Below are positions 60,462 to 64,000 of a DNA stretch of 64,000 bases, one piece after another. Where the stretch lies: the NCBI GenBank assembly GCA_937926355.1, contig CALAZP010000072.1, positions 1-64,000 of the forward strand, written 5' to 3'. A model generated the notes under the pieces. It did not search any database, was not told the DNA's origin, and saw nothing but the letters and a program-made list of their open reading frames with translations. Source of the stretch: an uncultured Saprospirales bacterium (GTDB lineage Bacteria; Bacteroidota; Bacteroidia; Chitinophagales; Saprospiraceae). The position numbers and the translations under genes were made by a program. The stretch's first letter is position 1, and each line of letters opens with the position of its first letter.

Positions 60462-62753
60462 ATGGAAAAAACGACCGATTACTTAAACACTTTAAATGAC
60501 GTTCAAAAAAATGCAGTTACCCAGTCGAATGGACCTGTTTTGGTGGTTGCAGGACCCGGATCGGGAAAAACAAGAGTATTAACCTACCGAATTGCACACC
60601 ACATCCACAGTGGCGTAAGACCTGATTCTATTTTGGCACTCACTTTTACCAATAAAGCAGCAAGAGAGATGAAATCCAGAATAGAGGAGGTAGTTGGGCC
60701 TTCGGCAAAAAGGGTCTGGGCAGGAACGTTTCACTCCATATTCGCCAGAATACTTAGAGTGGAAGCTCACCAAATTGGCTATTCTTCCAATTTTACGATA
60801 TACGACACAGATGATAGTAAAGCGCTAATCAGTTCCATTATTAAGGAACTGAATCTCAACAAAGAGCAATACAATGCGAACAGCATCAGATCTAGAATTT
60901 CATCTGCTAAAAGCAGTTTGATTACTCCTGTCCTTTATACTAAAAATGAAGAACTCCTTTTACAAGACAAACAAAATAATAGACCTGCTTTCAAAGATAT
61001 CTATGCAGCCTATGTCGCTCGGTGCAAAAGGTCTGATGCCATGGATTTTGACGATTTGCTTTATAGGATGTTTGAGTTACTTCAAGTCAATCCGGATAAT
61101 GTCTTAGATAAGTATAGAGAAAAATTTCAATATCTTTTGGTGGACGAGTTTCAAGATACCAACCATTTACAATATGGAATCGTTCGAAAATTATGCCATT
61201 ATGAAGGCAGTCCAAGAAATATATGTGTAGTAGGAGATGATGCTCAAAGTATTTATGGATTTAGAGGAGCTACTATTCAAAATATCTTAGATTTTGAAAA
61301 AGACTTCCAACCCTTTGGAATCATGGTATTTAAATTAGAGCAAAATTATCGATCAACAGAACATATCGTACAAGCAGCTAATGAGGTGATTAATTTTAAC
61401 ACCCGACAAATCCAAAAGAAAATTTGGTCAGATAAGGGGCAAGGAGAAAAAATCAAACTCATTAAAGCACTTGCAGACACAGAAGAAGGCAAAAGAGTGG
61501 TGGACCATTTGGTGGAACAAAAAAATAGATTTCATTTTAAAAACATCGACTTTGCTATCCTTTACAGAACCAATGCCCAATCTAGAATTTTTGAAGAGTA
61601 TCTAAGAAGATACAATATCCCCTATAAGGTATTTGGGGGTCAATCTTTTTATCAAAGAAAAGAAATTAAAGATTTGTTGGCCTATCTAAGATTGGCAGTC
61701 AATCCCAATGATGATGAAGCTCTTAGAAGGGTCATTAATTTTCCAAAAAGAAATATTGGAAATACCACTTTTAATAAAATTGCTGAAAAAGCAGCCTCTC
61801 TGAATCTCCCATTTTTTCAAGTAATCAATCAGAGCGGACTCTCCAATAGAGCTGCCAATACGCTTATGCAATTTGCTGCTCTTATTCAAGATTTCCATAC
61901 CAAAACCACTACCCTAAATGCTTATGAATTAGGGTATTTTATTGCCAAACGATCTGGTATTATTGATGAATATAAAAAAGATAAAACACCAGAAGGCGAG
62001 GGTAGATTAGAAAATTTGAACGCATTATTAGACGGGATAAAAATATTCGTCGAAGATGATTTGGTAGAGGAGAATGAAGAAGGAATTTCATTAGACAAAT
62101 CCTTATCTAGCTACTTACAAAATATTGCGCTGATAACGGATTTCGATCAAGAGGAAGGAGAAGTGGATCGGGTTACCCTTATGTCCGTGCATAGTGCTAA
62201 AGGATTGGAATTTAAATCTGTTTTCGTAGTAGGGCTTGAAGAAAAGCTTTTTCCTTCATTCATGTCTTTAGAAAAAATAGATGATATAGATGAAGAAAGG
62301 CGGCTTTTTTATGTTGCTATCACTAGAGCAGAGCAATTGCTAACCCTTTCATGGGCAGCTAGCAGGTACAAATTTGGCCAGATGAGATATAATGAACCTA
62401 GTAGGTTTTTAGAAGAAATACCTGAGATACACTTTGAAAATAAGCCAAAATCCAATTCTCTTTTCTCTGAGACGACCACTCCTACTACAGGATCTTCTAT
62501 TAAAGGGTATTTTAAAAAAGAACCCAACTTTAATGCTCAAGATTTTGGAATCGATCCCAATAATTTCAAACCCAGCCCAGCCGCTTCTATTCAACCAGGT
62601 ATGGACATATTGCATTTAAAATTTGGCCGAGGAACGGTTCAATCCATAGATGGTGGCGCGGCCAATAAAGTAGCTACCATTCGGTTTGAGCATCTGGACC
62701 AACCAGAAAAACGAATTATGCTGAAATTTGCCAAACTCCAGATAGTGGAATAA
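60462..62753 (+). CDS. UvrD/PcrA/Rep-type 3'-5' DNA helicase
   Basis: ATP-driven DNA helicase of superfamily 1, 763 residues. Motif I is AGPGSGKTRVLTYR (Walker A at 31-37), motif Ia LTFTNKAAREM, motif II YLLVDEFQDTNH, motif III VVGDDAQSIYGFRG, motif IV QNYRS, motif V VHSAKGLEFKSVFVVGLEE, motif VI RRLFYVAITRA. A C-terminal Tudor-like segment (GMDILHLKFGRGTVQSI) matches the PcrA end. It works in repair and removal of RecA filaments or R-loops. The stop shares one base with the start of queG. Confidence 0.96.
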   Translation: MEKTTDYLNTLNDVQKNAVTQSNGPVLVVAGPGSGKTRVLTYRIAHHIHSGVRPDSILALTFTNKAAREMKSRIEEVVGPSAKRVWAGTFHSIFARILRVEAHQIGYSSNFTIYDTDDSKALISSIIKELNLNKEQYNANSIRSRISSAKSSLITPVLYTKNEELLLQDKQNNRPAFKDIYAAYVARCKRSDAMDFDDLLYRMFELLQVNPDNVLDKYREKFQYLLVDEFQDTNHLQYGIVRKLCHYEGSPRNICVVGDDAQSIYGFRGATIQNILDFEKDFQPFGIMVFKLEQNYRSTEHIVQAANEVINFNTRQIQKKIWSDKGQGEKIKLIKALADTEEGKRVVDHLVEQKNRFHFKNIDFAILYRTNAQSRIFEEYLRRYNIPYKVFGGQSFYQRKEIKDLLAYLRLAVNPNDDEALRRVINFPKRNIGNTTFNKIAEKAASLNLPFFQVINQSGLSNRAANTLMQFAALIQDFHTKTTTLNAYELGYFIAKRSGIIDEYKKDKTPEGEGRLENLNALLDGIKIFVEDDLVEENEEGISLDKSLSSYLQNIALITDFDQEEGEVDRVTLMSVHSAKGLEFKSVFVVGLEEKLFPSFMSLEKIDDIDEERRLFYVAITRAEQLLTLSWAASRYKFGQMRYNEPSRFLEEIPEIHFENKPKSNSLFSETTTPTTGSSIKGYFKKEPNFNAQDFGIDPNNFKPSPAASIQPGMDILHLKFGRGTVQSIDGGAANKVATIRFEHLDQPEKRIMLKFAKLQIVE

Positions 62754-63685
62754 TGAGTCCAAAGGAATTAACGGAATGGATAAAAGAAAAGGCCCAAACA
62801 CTGGGTTTCCTTTCAGTAGGAATTACCCATGCCGCTCCTTTTTACGAAGCTTCCGATAGATTAGCCAAGTGGATCAATCAAGGTTACCATGGAGAAATGA
62901 ATTATTTGGAGCGTTACCTTGAAAAAAGAATTGATCCTGCTCAATTGGTACCGGGAACTAAATCCATTATCAGTCTCGCCTATAATTATTTTACCAAAAA
63001 TAATCCTACAGAAAATTCCAGCTATAAGATCAGCCAATATGCTTTGGGAAAAGATTACCACAAAATCGTTAAGAAGAAACTAAAAGAATTTTATCAACAA
63101 ATACAACTAATCCAACCTGGGCTTGAAGGTCGTTATTTTATTGATTCAGCTCCAGTTCTAGAAAGAGATGTAGCAGTTCGAGCAGGTTTAGGTTGGAGAG
63201 GAAAAAACACCCTTTTGATTCACCCTAAAATGGGTTCTTACTTTTTTTTAGCAGAAATTTTTATCAACCAGGATTTAATTTACGACCAACCAATTGATAA
63301 TTATTGTGGTACCTGTACTAGCTGTATAGACCATTGTCCAACAGCAGCAATCGAAAAATCTGGTTACCGTATGAATGCCTCTCGATGTATCTCATACCTA
63401 ACTATTGAGTTAAAAGAAAATCGACCTATCCCTGAAGAATTTAAAGGATTGATGAAAAATTATATTTTTGGTTGTGATATTTGTCAAGAGGTATGCCCTT
63501 GGAATAAATTTTCAAAACCTCATTCTGAGAAAGCTTTTTTACCAAATGATCAACTAAAAGCTATGAAAAAAGAAGATTGGGAAGATCTTACTCAAGAAAA
63601 ATTTGACAGTTTATTTGAAGGAAGTGCGGTAAAGAGAACGAAATATGGTGGTCTTAAACGAAATATTAAGTTCAACCAACCTTAA
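62753..63685 (+). CDS. queG: Epoxyqueuosine reductase
   Basis: Last enzyme of queuosine synthesis, cobalamin and two [4Fe-4S] clusters, 310 residues. The N-terminal cobalamin-binding region has AYNYFTKNNPTE and RYFIDSAPVLERDVAVRAGLGWRGKNTLLIHPKMGSYFFLAEI. The clusters are set by CGTCTSCIDHCPTAAI and GCDICQEVCPWNKF. It acts on tRNA anticodons (Q34), converting epoxyqueuosine to queuosine. It overlaps the helicase stop by one base (TAATG) and precedes the Fe-S carrier gene by 37 bases. Confidence 0.96.
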   Translation: MSPKELTEWIKEKAQTLGFLSVGITHAAPFYEASDRLAKWINQGYHGEMNYLERYLEKRIDPAQLVPGTKSIISLAYNYFTKNNPTENSSYKISQYALGKDYHKIVKKKLKEFYQQIQLIQPGLEGRYFIDSAPVLERDVAVRAGLGWRGKNTLLIHPKMGSYFFLAEIFINQDLIYDQPIDNYCGTCTSCIDHCPTAAIEKSGYRMNASRCISYLTIELKENRPIPEEFKGLMKNYIFGCDICQEVCPWNKFSKPHSEKAFLPNDQLKAMKKEDWEDLTQEKFDSLFEGSAVKRTKYGGLKRNIKFNQP

Positions 63686-63722
63686 TAGCATTCAATTTGT
63701 TGAAAATATAAAGCCAACTGCT

Positions 63723-64000
63723 ATGTTATTTGTTGCTGAAAGTGCCAAAAAGAAAATTGAAGAAATAAGATCTTCAGAAGGAAAGGGACCTGAGATGTTT
63801 GTTAGGGTTAAGGTAACTAGTGGAGGATGTTCTGGTCTGACCTACCAACTAACTTTTGACGAAGAATTAAAAGAGAATGATCAAGTCTTTGAAGATAATC
63901 AGATTAAAATTGTAACTGATCTCAGTAGTTTTATTTATTTATGTAATACTACCCTTGAATTCTCCGGCGGCCTAGACGGTAAAGGGTTCTATTTTAATAA
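63723..64000 (+). CDS. A-type Fe-S cluster carrier (IscA/HesB/ErpA), 3' end missing
   Basis: 92 complete codons, cut off by the right edge (normal length about 107-120). The family pattern is LFVAESAKKKIEEI, the first cysteine ligand in VTSGGCSGLTYQL, and FSGGLDGKGFYFN at the end of the visible part. The C-terminal CGCG ligands lie beyond the window. It delivers [2Fe-2S] or [4Fe-4S] clusters to apo-proteins, and QueG next to it is such a protein. The start ATG at 63723 lies 37 bases after the queG stop. Confidence 0.92.
   Translation, partial: MLFVAESAKKKIEEIRSSEGKGPEMFVRVKVTSGGCSGLTYQLTFDEELKENDQVFEDNQIKIVTDLSSFIYLCNTTLEFSGGLDGKGFYFN

Noticed and set aside
1..64000. Mobile elements, CRISPR arrays, toxin-antitoxin or phage defence loci
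   Set aside because: No transposase, integrase, Cas-like or nuclease-pair signature and no regular repeat array was found; composition and gene packing look uniform across the window.

Overview
The window is a dense, AT-rich stretch of a Bacteroidota chromosome. Four things point to that phylum: the complete type IX secretion/gliding core (porP, gldK, gldL, gldM, gldN), an ExbB/ExbD/ExbD cluster, a viroplasmin-type RNase HI, and many upstream regions carrying the phylum's promoter signature (-7 element TAnnTTTG, usually with a TTTG-like -33 element 16-20 bases upstream). A Saprospiria- or Cytophagia-like member fits, but the class is an inference. I see no insertion sequence, prophage, CRISPR array or integration scar, and no gene-free stretch longer than 271 bases. 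It reads as ordinary core chromosome. Alternative start codons (TTG, GTG) and four-base ATGA overlaps are frequent.

Layout. 1-5023 (minus): TetR regulator, TolC channel, lipoprotein adaptor and RND pump (cut by the left edge), with a candidate TetR operator over the promoter. 5121-7874: nucleotidyltransferase, UMF1-type MFS transporter, HAD phosphatase, tiny membrane protein. 7875-15202 (minus): glycerol operon glpK-glpD-glpF running directly into dnaE. 15290-21325 (minus): LOG protein, a sigma-54-type response regulator with no DNA-binding domain, M20 amidohydrolase, DASS transporter, vanadium-haloperoxidase-like lipoprotein. 21450-23740: retropepsin-like/PDZ protein, then rplU-rpmA in which L27 carries an added helix-hairpin-helix domain. 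23737-27352 (minus): FAD oxidoreductase, OstA/LptA-like protein, BatE-like TPR/SH3 protein. 27381-30353: DUF4293 protein, then exbB, a four-helix membrane protein, exbD, exbD, and tRNA-Ser(GGA). 30563-32931: tatD, rnhA, def, ruvX.

33047-39360 is the gliding/type IX secretion locus. The GldL-GldM motor, the GldK-GldN ring and a PorP/SprF protein are plus-strand, and a membrane-anchored GH73-like protein without its catalytic glutamate is read divergently. 39388-42825 holds three membrane glycosyltransferases. 42901-49172 holds a beta-helix lipoprotein, a DUF2911 protein, the run mgsA-ahcY-hupE-like-DUF6702-yidD, and an ECF sigma factor. 49377-53779 holds uvrA, fabG, a DinB-like protein and a small winged-helix protein. 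54051-59127 (minus) holds an SRPBCC protein, an S9 peptidase, a cysteine-free thioredoxin-fold protein, a double universal stress protein and an outer-membrane barrel. 59280-64000 holds an orphan secreted protein, a carboxymuconolactone-decarboxylase-like protein, a UvrD/PcrA helicase, queG and an A-type Fe-S carrier cut by the right edge.

No clear new multi-gene system stands out. The best leads are the L27-HhH fusion, start codons enclosed in inverted repeats at glpK (12 bp, perfect) and at the winged-helix gene (9 bp), the pseudo-glucosaminidase beside the T9SS core, and the response regulator without a DNA-binding domain.
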